This document shows, piece by piece, positions 1-7,418 of a stretch of DNA of 64,000 bases (the stretch's first letter is position 1; the number at the start of each line of letters is the position of its first letter). Source of the DNA: Treponema sp. Lineage in GTDB: Bacteria > Spirochaetota > Spirochaetia > Treponematales > Treponemataceae. The notes beneath the pieces were generated by a model. That model ran no database searches, was not told the origin of the DNA, and saw nothing but the letters and a program-made list of their open reading frames with translations. Made by a program: the position numbers and the translations under genes. The stretch spans positions 1-64,000 of the forward strand of contig JAGBXW010000035.1 of NCBI GenBank assembly GCA_017629095.1, in the 5' to 3' direction.

Positions 1-4
1 CCCC

Positions 5-1045
5 GTGAGTACTTCCCGAAACAAAACCATTACCCTCACTGATGAGGAGCGGAGCTTCTATCACTCCCAGCTACTGGAGCCCCATGAAAACACAGACAAG
101 ATACCTTTTCCCCTGACTCAGCTGCAGGATAAGATTCTCCACGGTGACCTGTTACAGCTCATGGATTGTTTGCCTCCATCCTGTGTTGACTTATTGATTC
201 TCGATCCTCCCTACAACATGGCCAAGAATTTTGCTGGCATGAAGTTCTCTTCCTTGAGCGATGAGGAATATCTTGATTACCTAGAAAGCTGGTTCCCCTC
301 AGTTTTTCGTTGTCTCAAGCCCACTGGCTCCATTTATTTATGTGGCGACTGGAAGAATTCTGCCTGCTTGTATTTTCTGCTGAAAAAATACGCCATTGTA
401 CGAAACCGCATCGTGTGGCAGCGAGAAAAGGGCAGGGGAGCCAAGGCCAACTGGAAGAATGCTTGCGAGGATATTTGGTTTGCCACCTGTAGTCAGGACT
501 TTTACTTTGATGTGGAATCAGTCAAGCAAAAGCGGCGGGTACTGGCTCCCTATCGTCAGGAAGGAAAGCCCAAAGACTGGGAAGAAACTGAGGAAGGCCG
601 CTTTCGTCTCACCTATCCTGGTAACTTTTGGGATGATATTTCCGTTCCCTACTGGTCCATGCCAGAGAACACGGAACATCCTACTCAAAAACCAGAAAAG
701 CTTATTGCCAAATTGATTCTTGCCAGCTGTCCGTCAGATGGGCTCGTGCTGGATCCCTTCCTTGGCTCTGGAACATGTGCCGTGGTGGCAAAAAAACTGG
801 GACGTCACTTTATTGGTGTGGAACAAAACCTTGAATACTGTCTCCTAGCTCAAAAACGCCTTGCTCGAGCAGAGGAAAATCCCTCTATCCAAGGCTACAC
901 CGACGGCGTCTTCTGGGAACGAAACACCGCTTTATTGCAGAAAAGTGTTTCGTCTCGGAACACAGCTTTATTGCAGAAAAGTGCTTCGTCCCGGAACACC
1001 GCTACTTCGGAGGTGGAGAATTTGTTTGATAAGGATAACTCCTAG
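5..1045 (+). CDS. Beta-class DNA methyltransferase (probably N6-adenine)
   Basis: This is an S-adenosylmethionine-dependent DNA methylase. The catalytic motif IV (DPPY, residues 67-70) comes before the AdoMet-binding motif I (DPFLGSGT, about residues 250-257), the order that defines the beta class. DPPY rather than SPPY favours N6-adenine over N4-cytosine. About 180 residues between the motifs would hold the target recognition domain, so the protein appears complete. The GTG start lies at the window edge, so a start further upstream cannot be excluded. The C-terminus carries two and a half copies of a 12-residue repeat (RNTALLQKS-type) after the last conserved motif. Its stop overlaps by 4 bp the stop of a convergent gene for a PD-(D/E)XK-like protein, which suggests a restriction-modification pair; an orphan methylase is the alternative. 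The target sequence cannot be read from the protein. Confidence 0.85.
   Translation: MSTSRNKTITLTDEERSFYHSQLLEPHENTDKIPFPLTQLQDKILHGDLLQLMDCLPPSCVDLLILDPPYNMAKNFAGMKFSSLSDEEYLDYLESWFPSVFRCLKPTGSIYLCGDWKNSACLYFLLKKYAIVRNRIVWQREKGRGAKANWKNACEDIWFATCSQDFYFDVESVKQKRRVLAPYRQEGKPKDWEETEEGRFRLTYPGNFWDDISVPYWSMPENTEHPTQKPEKLIAKLILASCPSDGLVLDPFLGSGTCAVVAKKLGRHFIGVEQNLEYCLLAQKRLARAEENPSIQGYTDGVFWERNTALLQKSVSSRNTALLQKSASSRNTATSEVENLFDKDNS
924..1003 (+). repeat. In-frame 36-bp tandem repeat in the methyltransferase 3' end
   Basis: Two near-identical 36-bp units (924-959 and 960-995) are followed by the first 8 bp of a third. The period is a multiple of three, so each unit adds 12 residues (RNTALLQKSVSS, RNTALLQKSASS, then RNTA). 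The units differ at a few positions. Inside unit 1 an 8-bp inverted repeat (CGAAACAC at 920-927 and GTGTTTCG at 945-952) could form a hairpin. Copy number may vary between strains without breaking the frame. Confidence 0.85.
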
Positions 1046-1743
1046 TCGCCTAGCTCTCGTTTTTTCAATATCAGTCTTCGGCCCTGCTTTCCCACCTGTT
1101 CCACTAAGCCCATTTTCCGCAATACCCACAGCATTCGTGGTATATTCCGACCCTTCAGCACATTGCTGGCCTCCTTTATGGTAAAGGTTTCCGGTAATTC
1201 TTGGGGCAAAAGAGCAAGATAATCCTCTGCAGAAGCAAATTGGTGGGTGGCATGGATTGTCTCCAAGCTCTTGTCCTCCTTATACCAGTCTCGCTTGAAC
1301 CGCCTGCTTTTGTTGGCTAGCTGAACAGGGGCATCCTCCTTTATTCTGTGTTCTATTACAGAAACCTCCAATACCTCCAGAATAAAATTCTTGTCAAGGA
1401 GATAGGGAAAGAGAGCCGTGAGCTCTGAAAACATATCCAAAAGACATTGTTTTTTGGGGCTTTTCCTACAGGACACCAAGATTCCGTCTTTTTTCCTCGT
1501 CTCAATAGTTTTTCTCACCACCAAAGGATACACCACCTTTACCTTGTAGTGGGGTAACAGCAAACCGAGCTTCCCATGAAGTTTGGAAAGGCTTCCTGTC
1601 TGAATCTCGATGATACTTCCGTCCCTAGTTACAATATCGCAGATTTTTCCTGCCACTTCTTGTTCCACCATTCCTTGGCTATCTGCTGCATAGAGGTTTT
1701 TGAGAGTCTTGTGAAGCCGAGATTCAGCGTAGGTATTGATCAT
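1042..1743 (-). CDS. PD-(D/E)XK nuclease-like protein with C-terminal winged helix
   Basis: A 233-residue protein that I recognise only by fold-like motifs. The first 60 residues contain an acidic residue in helix 1 (AESRLHKTLK), a core strand CDIV and a strand IIEIQT. Together they give the E...D...ExQ pattern of divergent PD-(D/E)XK nucleases. The last 50 residues (from TFTIKEASNVL) look like a winged helix-turn-helix. The start at 1743 is preferred over one 66 bp upstream because the conserved-looking fold begins there, and because a promoter (TTTACT, 17 nt, TATAGT) ends exactly 6 nt before this ATG with no ribosome binding site between. It is convergent with the methyltransferase and overlaps it by 4 bp, so it could be the restriction partner. 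That role is inference. Confidence 0.6.
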   Translation of the reverse strand: MINTYAESRLHKTLKNLYAADSQGMVEQEVAGKICDIVTRDGSIIEIQTGSLSKLHGKLGLLLPHYKVKVVYPLVVRKTIETRKKDGILVSCRKSPKKQCLLDMFSELTALFPYLLDKNFILEVLEVSVIEHRIKEDAPVQLANKSRRFKRDWYKEDKSLETIHATHQFASAEDYLALLPQELPETFTIKEASNVLKGRNIPRMLWVLRKMGLVEQVGKQGRRLILKKRELGD

Positions 1744-1749
1744 AATAAG

Positions 1750-1778
1750 ACTATATAAGTGTATAGATAAAAAGTAAA
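1750..1778 (-). promoter_or_regulatory. Sigma-70-like promoter predicting a leaderless mRNA
   Basis: On the minus strand TTTACT (1773-1778), a 17-nt spacer and TATAGT (1750-1755) stand 6 nt before the ATG at 1743. The expected transcription start coincides with the start codon, and no Shine-Dalgarno sequence is present. Confidence 0.55.
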
Positions 1779-1818
1779 GTCCTTTTTTTAGTTTTGAATG
1801 AAATCCCATAAAAGGTCA

Positions 1819-1846
1819 TTGACAGGTGATTTTTTTTGATTAAAAT
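1819..1846 (+). promoter_or_regulatory. mraZ operon promoter
   Basis: A perfect TTGACA (1819-1824) is separated by 16 nt from TAAAAT (1841-1846). The spacer contains a run of eight T (1830-1837). Transcription would start near 1853, just before the MraZ boxes, and would serve the whole division cluster. Confidence 0.7.
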
Positions 1847-1855
1847 GTAAATAGG

Positions 1856-1890
1856 TGGGAAAAAAACGGAAATTGTGGGAAATTGTGGAT
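1856..1890 (+). promoter_or_regulatory. Putative MraZ operator, 10-bp phased TGGG boxes
   Basis: TGGGA at 1856 and 1876, TGGAT at 1886 and a degenerate ACGGA at 1866 recur every 10 bp. MraZ of Escherichia coli and Mycoplasma is known to bind TGGGN repeats separated by 5 nt, that is a 10-bp period. The boxes lie just downstream of the promoter and run into the mraZ start codon, as expected for autorepression. Confidence 0.65.
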
Positions 1891-2332
1891 GGATTTACTT
1901 ACTGGTGAGTTCCGCAATACCTTGGATGAAAAGGGGCGGATACCCTTTCCAGCCAGATTGCGGCGGGAACTTACAGAAGATACGCTCATCATCACTCAAT
2001 CTGTAGACCGCTGCTTGTGGTTGTTTACTCTCGAAGAGTGGAAAAATTTCTCATCAAAACTTATGAGTGCAGCTTCTCCCTTTAGTGGGAGGGATCGCTC
2101 TGTAGTTCGTCGTCTTATTGCACCGGCACAAACGGTGGAGTTCGACAAGGGTGGGCGGATCAGTATTCCCCAAAGTTTAAGGGAGTATGCCAGCCTATCA
2201 AAGGAATGCATCTTTTTAGGAATCAATAAGTATATTGAGTTGTGGGATGCTGACATGTACAAGGCGTATCTGGAAGAAAGTGAAAGTTCTTTCCGAGAAG
2301 CAACAGAAGGGCTTGGCGCCATCTGCCTATAG
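1889..2332 (+). CDS. mraZ: Transcriptional regulator MraZ
   Basis: MraZ is the DNA-binding repressor at the head of bacterial division and cell-wall clusters. Two SpoVT/AbrB-like repeats are visible, marked by DEKGRIPFPARLR near the N-terminus and DKGGRISIPQSLREY near residue 95. The length (147 aa) is normal. The ATG at 1889 is preferred; an in-frame TTG at 1883 would add two residues, and both sit within the operator. It is followed 9 bp later by rsmH, the usual partner. Regulation is probably by its own product through the boxes at 1856-1890. Confidence 0.93.
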   Translation: MDLLTGEFRNTLDEKGRIPFPARLRRELTEDTLIITQSVDRCLWLFTLEEWKNFSSKLMSAASPFSGRDRSVVRRLIAPAQTVEFDKGGRISIPQSLREYASLSKECIFLGINKYIELWDADMYKAYLEESESSFREATEGLGAICL

Positions 2333-2341
2333 GAGTAAGTC

Positions 2342-3358
2342 TTGGATAATGCAACTTGTCAGACTATTGTCCACACCCCGGTGTTGTTACAGGAGTGTCT
2401 TCACTATTTGTCTCCAGAAGGAGAGCCCTTTAGTGAAAGTGCATTCTTAATTGATTCCACCTTAGGTGAAGGTGGTCATTCCAACGGTTTTTTGAAGACC
2501 TATCCTAACTTGCGGGTGCTGGGGTTGGATGCTGATGCAAATATTCAGGCAAAGGCACGCTGGCGGTTGGCTTGTTATGGAAATCGAATGGATTTTCATC
2601 TCGGTTGGTTCAATGATTTTTATCAGGACTTCGATTTTTCTGCTGAAAATCCTCGTCCCAATCTTATTCTTTTTGACCTGGGGATTTCTGTATTTCATTA
2701 CGAGGAGTCTGGCCGGGGCTTTTCTTTCAGAAAGGATGAGCCACTAGATATGAGGCTCAATTCAAATGCTGGGCCTTCCGCAGCTGATGTGGTTAACAAT
2801 TGGTCGGAGCAAAAACTTGCAGATATAATCTATCTGTATGGAGAGGAGCGGTATAGTCGCAGAATCGCAGCGGCTGTTGTGGCAGCCCGTAGTAGTTCAC
2901 GGATTGAATCTTCTGCGGATTTGGCAGAGCTTATTTATAGCGTGGTGCCAGCTGCTTACCGTCATGGTCATTTGCATCCTGCCACCAGAACCTTTCAGGC
3001 TTTGCGGATTGTAGTCAATGGGGAGTTGAACCGTCTGCCACAGGTGCTTCCTGCAGCTTTTAAGGTGTTGCAGGTTGGTGGTAAGATGGGGGTTATCACC
3101 TTCCATTCTCTCGAAGACAGGATTGTAAAAAACTATTTTCGTAATTTGGGCAAGACCTGTGTTTGTCCGCCAGAGCAGCCGATATGTAAATGCGGTGGCT
3201 CTCCCCATGCACAGGTGTTGACGAGAAAGCCCGTGTTGCCCACCAAGGAAGAGGTGGAAGCCAATGGACCTTCTCGCAGTGCCAAGTTGCGGGTTATACG
3301 TAAGTTGAAAGAGCTTGATGTGGAGACGTCACGGATGATTTCTCCTATAGAAGAGTAA
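2342..3358 (+). CDS. rsmH: 16S rRNA m4C1402 methyltransferase RsmH
   Basis: RsmH N4-methylates cytidine 1402 of 16S rRNA using S-adenosylmethionine. The family N-terminus (HTPVLLQECLHYL), the AdoMet loop (DSTLGEGGHSNGFL), FDLGIS and the late TFHSLEDRIVKNYF motif are all visible. At 338 aa it is slightly longer than the E. coli protein. Translation begins at TTG 2342, chosen because AGGAG stands at 2332-2336 directly upstream and no ATG in frame fits the family N-terminus. The gene lies in the usual place between mraZ and ftsL. Confidence 0.95.
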   Translation: MDNATCQTIVHTPVLLQECLHYLSPEGEPFSESAFLIDSTLGEGGHSNGFLKTYPNLRVLGLDADANIQAKARWRLACYGNRMDFHLGWFNDFYQDFDFSAENPRPNLILFDLGISVFHYEESGRGFSFRKDEPLDMRLNSNAGPSAADVVNNWSEQKLADIIYLYGEERYSRRIAAAVVAARSSSRIESSADLAELIYSVVPAAYRHGHLHPATRTFQALRIVVNGELNRLPQVLPAAFKVLQVGGKMGVITFHSLEDRIVKNYFRNLGKTCVCPPEQPICKCGGSPHAQVLTRKPVLPTKEEVEANGPSRSAKLRVIRKLKELDVETSRMISPIEE

Positions 3359-3371
3359 AACGGAGTTTACT

Positions 3372-3665
3372 ATGAAAAGGAAAAGTGCATTGGCAAAAGG
3401 AGTTGCCATTTGCCTGCTGGCTGCCAGCATTCCTATTTTTCTAGCTGTGAACGGAATTCAATCTCGTCGATTTGCTGAATTACAAGGCGAAATCAGGAGA
3501 TTAGAGCGTGAACAGGCTGAATTAGTGGAAGAGAACAAGACGTTGATTACTGGAATCAGTGTTCTTGCTGGAGCAGACAGAATCGAGGCCCTTGCCTCAG
3601 GTCAGCTCGGAATGCGCCCTGCTGAAAGTAGCGAAATCATCCGTGTAGAAATGGGTGGTCGTTAA
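3372..3665 (+). CDS. ftsL: FtsL-like division protein
   Basis: A 97-residue bitopic membrane protein. Residues 1-8 are basic, residues 9-28 form one hydrophobic segment, and residues 33-57 give a short heptad-rich coiled coil (ELQGEIRRLEREQAELVEEN). This is the layout of FtsL/DivIC, which pairs with FtsQ at the septum. Identity rests on topology and position directly after rsmH, since FtsL sequences are poorly conserved. The usual next gene, ftsI, is absent; a 193-bp structured gap follows instead. Confidence 0.75.
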   Translation: MKRKSALAKGVAICLLAASIPIFLAVNGIQSRRFAELQGEIRRLEREQAELVEENKTLITGISVLAGADRIEALASGQLGMRPAESSEIIRVEMGGR

Positions 3666-3858
3666 ATAAAGCTGGTGCAATCCATCTGGTTTGGTAGCTG
3701 GGGGGAAGCTATCAAAGGAAAAGGACTTTTGTCCGAACACTTTATGCAAAGATGGAGCAATCAGTTGGATTGCCCAGCGGGACAGTGTAGCAACTGTCTA
3801 TAGCCACTGTTTTATATGGTGACTAACCTGTTATCTTGTTGTGGGAGCGTAAATAACA
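3666..3858 (+). other. 193-bp ftsL-murF gap with four small hairpins
   Basis: No clear gene is seen. Four short perfect hairpins follow one another: TAGCT/AGCTA (3695-3711), GGAC/GTCC with a TTTT loop (3723-3734), GCAATC/GATTGC (3757-3773) and GACAGT/ACTGTC (3781-3798). The same stretch is open in the frame of ftsL beyond its TAA. It would encode about 42 residues from GTG 3675 to TAG 3801, ending in a CPAGQCSNC segment, but there is no ribosome binding site. A structured leader for murF or a decayed gene end are both possible. Confidence 0.5.
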
Positions 3859-5352
3859 GTGAAACACATTGTGGGTGTGGAATCACCCAGAGGTGATGGA
3901 TTTTGCAATTCTATGCAGTCCATCCCAAAAACATCATTATTATCTCTTACCGAACTCCTGGCTGCCACCGGCGGAACTCCTGTTCTGGGATGCCCAGAGA
4001 AAGATTTTTTCTTTGACTCTGTAGCAACAGACAGTCGCAGTGCCGTGGCAGGAGGAATGTTCATTCCTTTAGTTGGTGAATTTCAAGATGGTCATGGATA
4101 TATTCCTGCTGCCTTGGAAAAAGGTGTTTCCGTTGTATTGGTAAATCGTGATTTTGCTGCTTCTTCTCTAGATCAGATAAGGGAATGGCATCGCTTATAT
4201 CCTACAGTAACCTTTGTGGCGGTAGATCATACCATGTACGGCTTGCAAGCTGCCGCTGCAGCCTACGTAAAGAAATTTCCTCAGTTAATTCGTATTGGTA
4301 TTACTGGTTCCAGTGGAAAAACTACTACAAAAGAAATATTAGCCTCTCTTTTGTCTACCCGCTTTGATGTGGTAATGAACAAGGGAAATTTAAATTCAGA
4401 AACAGGCTTGCCACTTTCTTGCTTTGAAATTCGCTCTCATCATCAGGTGGGTGTGTTTGAACTAGGCATGAATAGAAAGGGGGAGATGGCAGAAATTGCT
4501 GGTGTGCTTTCTCCTGCATTTGGAGTTATTACTAACATCGGAACTGCCCATATCGGGATTCTCGGCAGTAAAGATGGAATAGCACAGGAAAAAAAGCAAA
4601 TTTTTTCAAATTTTGAAAAAGATTCTGTAGCCTTCATTCCGGCAATGGATTCCTACAAAGATTTCTTGAAAGAAGGGCTTGCAGGAAAGATTGTGGAATA
4701 CGGGCCTGAAATGGTCAGTTCTGTTGCAGCTTTGGGGCTTGATGGTACGAGCTTTGATTACCAAGGGCTAACCATGAACTTGCCTTTGCCGGGACGAGCA
4801 AATTTTTATGATGCTTTGGCAGCCTTGGCGGTGGCCCAAGAGCTTGGCCTTACTCCAGAAGAAATGAAGCAGGGCTTGGCAAAGGTACAGCCTCTGTTTG
4901 GCCGCAGTCAAGTTCTTAAAGGTAATGTTACCTTTATTCAGGATTGCTACAATGCAAATCCCGACTCCATGGAAGCTGCCCTAGATTTTTTCTCAGACTT
5001 GGAGCTAGATTCTGGACGTAAGGTTTTAGTTATTGGAGATATGTTGGAGCTTGGTGTTGCCAGTGAGGAAGCTCACCGTGCAGCTGTATCCCAGGCCCAA
5101 AAAACAGGTTCCGCCTTGATGATTTTTCTAGGTGATGCCATGAGTGCCGCTGGAAATTCAGTGTGTAGTTCTGGATCTGAATCTGTGTTGTCACTAACTG
5201 GTAAGGGGCAGGATACTATTCAGAATGTTGTGGAAAAGCTTGCCTCTTTTCTGCAAGCTGGAGATGTGGTGCTTTTGAAAGGTTCCCGTGGCATGGGATT
5301 GGAGCGTATTACTGCTGCATTGCAACCTATTTTTCAGGGAGGCCAAGCATGA
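3859..5352 (+). CDS. murF: UDP-MurNAc-tripeptide--D-Ala-D-Ala ligase MurF
   Basis: MurF adds the D-Ala-D-Ala dipeptide to the UDP-MurNAc-tripeptide in the cytoplasm, the last ligase step of the peptidoglycan precursor. An N-terminal substrate domain is followed by the Mur ligase P-loop GITGSSGKTTTKE (about residues 148-160), the central motif around GTAHIG and the C-terminal domain with QDCYNANPDSM. The GTG at 3859 gives 497 aa; ATG 3913, eighteen codons in, gives the more typical N-terminus and is a real alternative. Neither has a well-spaced ribosome binding site. It overlaps ftsW by 4 bp (ATGA), so the two are translationally coupled. Confidence 0.93.
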   Translation: MKHIVGVESPRGDGFCNSMQSIPKTSLLSLTELLAATGGTPVLGCPEKDFFFDSVATDSRSAVAGGMFIPLVGEFQDGHGYIPAALEKGVSVVLVNRDFAASSLDQIREWHRLYPTVTFVAVDHTMYGLQAAAAAYVKKFPQLIRIGITGSSGKTTTKEILASLLSTRFDVVMNKGNLNSETGLPLSCFEIRSHHQVGVFELGMNRKGEMAEIAGVLSPAFGVITNIGTAHIGILGSKDGIAQEKKQIFSNFEKDSVAFIPAMDSYKDFLKEGLAGKIVEYGPEMVSSVAALGLDGTSFDYQGLTMNLPLPGRANFYDALAALAVAQELGLTPEEMKQGLAKVQPLFGRSQVLKGNVTFIQDCYNANPDSMEAALDFFSDLELDSGRKVLVIGDMLELGVASEEAHRAAVSQAQKTGSALMIFLGDAMSAAGNSVCSSGSESVLSLTGKGQDTIQNVVEKLASFLQAGDVVLLKGSRGMGLERITAALQPIFQGGQA

Positions 5353-6503
5353 ACGTAAAGAAGATTTTTGCAGAACGCCCCATGATAAAAGGAAATTATC
5401 TCGATACAGGATTGTTGGTGGCTATTATCCTCCTTTGGGGATTAGGGTTGCTGATTTTATATGTCTGTTCTGCAGAATACGGTGCAAAAGCCTTTTCAGA
5501 TTCCCATTACTTTATTCAGCGGCAATTAATCATGTCGGGTCTAGGCCTTGTTGTGATGATTGTGTCTTTTCTTGTACCCCAGCATTTTATCCGTCGTTGT
5601 CTTCCCTTTATAATGGGAGGTACCTTTGTGTTATGCCTTCTTCCCTTTGTTCCTGGAATTGCCTCTCCCCGTAACGGAGCCCATCGTTGGATTGCTCTGC
5701 CATTTTTAGGTGATACCTTTCAGCCTTCAGAATTGGTGAAGATTGCCGTGGTACTGTTTATTTCCAATTGGTTTGACAAGTTTATAAAAACTCCAGAAGA
5801 TAAATCTCGCAGTATTTTTCCACCTGTATTTGTCCTTTGTATTTTTTCTGGAATAGTTATGCTACAGGATGACTTTTCTACTTCTTTGTTGATTTTTGTC
5901 CTGGGTTTTCTCGTAATGTTTGTGGCAGGAGCTCGATTGGGAGGTCTCGTGCCCTTTCTTGTTTTGGCAGGGCTTGCAATGTTGCTGTTTGTATTTACCT
6001 CTACCTTCCGAGTAAATCGCCTTATTGCATTTATGAATCCTAATTTTGACACCCATGGTTCTAATTATCAAACGGTGAATGCCCGTACTGCAATTAGTGA
6101 TGGAGGTTTTTTAGGCAATGGATTTGGAGAAGGCTTAGATAAAATTAATCTTGTGCCAGAAATTCAGACGGACTATATTTTTTCTGGCTGGGCTGAATCC
6201 ATGGGATTTCTTGGAGTTCTGGGGTATTTTTTGCTTTTGGCTTTTTTTGCCTGGAGAGGTTATACTTTGATGATGGAGAGCAAGAGTAAGTTTTCCGCAC
6301 TTTTGGCCTTTGGACTAACCAGTAGCATTCTCATGCAATCTTTAATGAATTGTGGTGTTGTTTGCGGTGTCTTGCCAGTAACAGGAATTACGTTGCCCTT
6401 CATATCATACGGAGGCTCGTCATTGTTGGTAACATGTTGTATGTGTGGTCTTTTGCTAAACGTATCTTATCATAATAGTATTGAAGAGATTGACGAAGTA
6501 TAA
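5349..6503 (+). CDS. ftsW: Lipid II polymerase FtsW (SEDS family)
   Basis: FtsW is the septal peptidoglycan glycosyltransferase that works with a class B penicillin-binding protein. About ten hydrophobic segments are visible, with the SEDS signatures GAHRWIALPFLGDTFQPSELVK and the late GITLPFISYGGSSLL. The 384-aa length is typical. Its start overlaps the murF stop by 4 bp. RodA is the close alternative, but the position in the division cluster before ftsQ-ftsA-ftsZ favours FtsW. The partner FtsI is not in this window. Confidence 0.92.
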   Translation: MNVKKIFAERPMIKGNYLDTGLLVAIILLWGLGLLILYVCSAEYGAKAFSDSHYFIQRQLIMSGLGLVVMIVSFLVPQHFIRRCLPFIMGGTFVLCLLPFVPGIASPRNGAHRWIALPFLGDTFQPSELVKIAVVLFISNWFDKFIKTPEDKSRSIFPPVFVLCIFSGIVMLQDDFSTSLLIFVLGFLVMFVAGARLGGLVPFLVLAGLAMLLFVFTSTFRVNRLIAFMNPNFDTHGSNYQTVNARTAISDGGFLGNGFGEGLDKINLVPEIQTDYIFSGWAESMGFLGVLGYFLLLAFFAWRGYTLMMESKSKFSALLAFGLTSSILMQSLMNCGVVCGVLPVTGITLPFISYGGSSLLVTCCMCGLLLNVSYHNSIEEIDEV

Positions 6504-6539
6504 GTAAGGGACTTTTGCATTAGAGAGCGAGGGGATTGT

Positions 6540-7364
6540 ATGAGTGACAGCATGACATATTCAGACGTTAGGAATTTTATGGTAGACGGAGAGCAAAAGG
6601 TACGACGAGCAGATAGAAAATTTACAATTTTCAAATTCATTGTAGGGGTACTCTGCGTGCTGCTTTTAGTGGAAGTCATCTTGTATACCATGGTGATTCC
6701 ATCAAAGGAGCCTGTAAAGATTTCTTTTACTGGTTTGCAGATGTATTCCCCAGAAGAAATGTATCGTATTCTCAACACTAATACAAACCAGACCTGGAGC
6801 AATTTTGATTCTGCTAAGGCTGCAGCTATTTTGGCTGATTGCCCTTGGATTGAATCTGTATCGGTAGAAAAGAAATTTCCCGATAGTGTATCCATTTCTG
6901 TCAAAGAGCGTATTCCCGTAGCTGCTACCTTGCTGAATATAAAAGGAAAAACCCTTCCTGTACAAATTGATGAATCTGGTGTATTATTTACTGCTAAGGC
7001 TGGTGCTTCTATTAGTCATCTTCCTCTAATTTCTGGTTTGCCAGTGGAACAGTTCACTGATGGAATGCGTTTGCCCAGCATTTACAGAAATTTTATTGGA
7101 CAGTTGGCAAAGATTCAGCAATTACCACAAAAATACTTGGCCACAATTTCTGAAATACACATTAGTACGAAGGAATATGGTGGTTTTGACTTGATTTTGT
7201 ACCCTGTTCACTCCCACACCAGAGTTCTTATGGATAGAACTTTTAGTGCGGATTCGTTACAATACATGGTAGTGGTTCTTGATGTGGTGAATTCCATTGG
7301 ATCCAATATTTATGAAATTGACTTACGCTATGGGTCAGTTTCCTTTCGTACCAGGCCTCAGTAG
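6540..7364 (+). CDS. ftsQ: Division protein FtsQ/DivIB
   Basis: A bitopic membrane protein of 274 aa. A cytoplasmic tail of about 35 residues precedes one transmembrane segment (about residues 36-58). A POTRA domain follows (from VKISFTGLQMYSPEEM to about residue 140, including CPWIESVSVEKKFPDSVSISVKER), then a beta domain. FtsQ links FtsL to the early divisome. The position before ftsA supports the name. The sequence beyond the POTRA domain is divergent, as usual for the family. Confidence 0.87.
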   Translation: MSDSMTYSDVRNFMVDGEQKVRRADRKFTIFKFIVGVLCVLLLVEVILYTMVIPSKEPVKISFTGLQMYSPEEMYRILNTNTNQTWSNFDSAKAAAILADCPWIESVSVEKKFPDSVSISVKERIPVAATLLNIKGKTLPVQIDESGVLFTAKAGASISHLPLISGLPVEQFTDGMRLPSIYRNFIGQLAKIQQLPQKYLATISEIHISTKEYGGFDLILYPVHSHTRVLMDRTFSADSLQYMVVVLDVVNSIGSNIYEIDLRYGSVSFRTRPQ

Positions 7365-7418
7365 CCTAGAGTAAGTGTTTAAATAGCTATTTCGGTAAAG
7401 GGCTCTTTGGAGGTTGTT

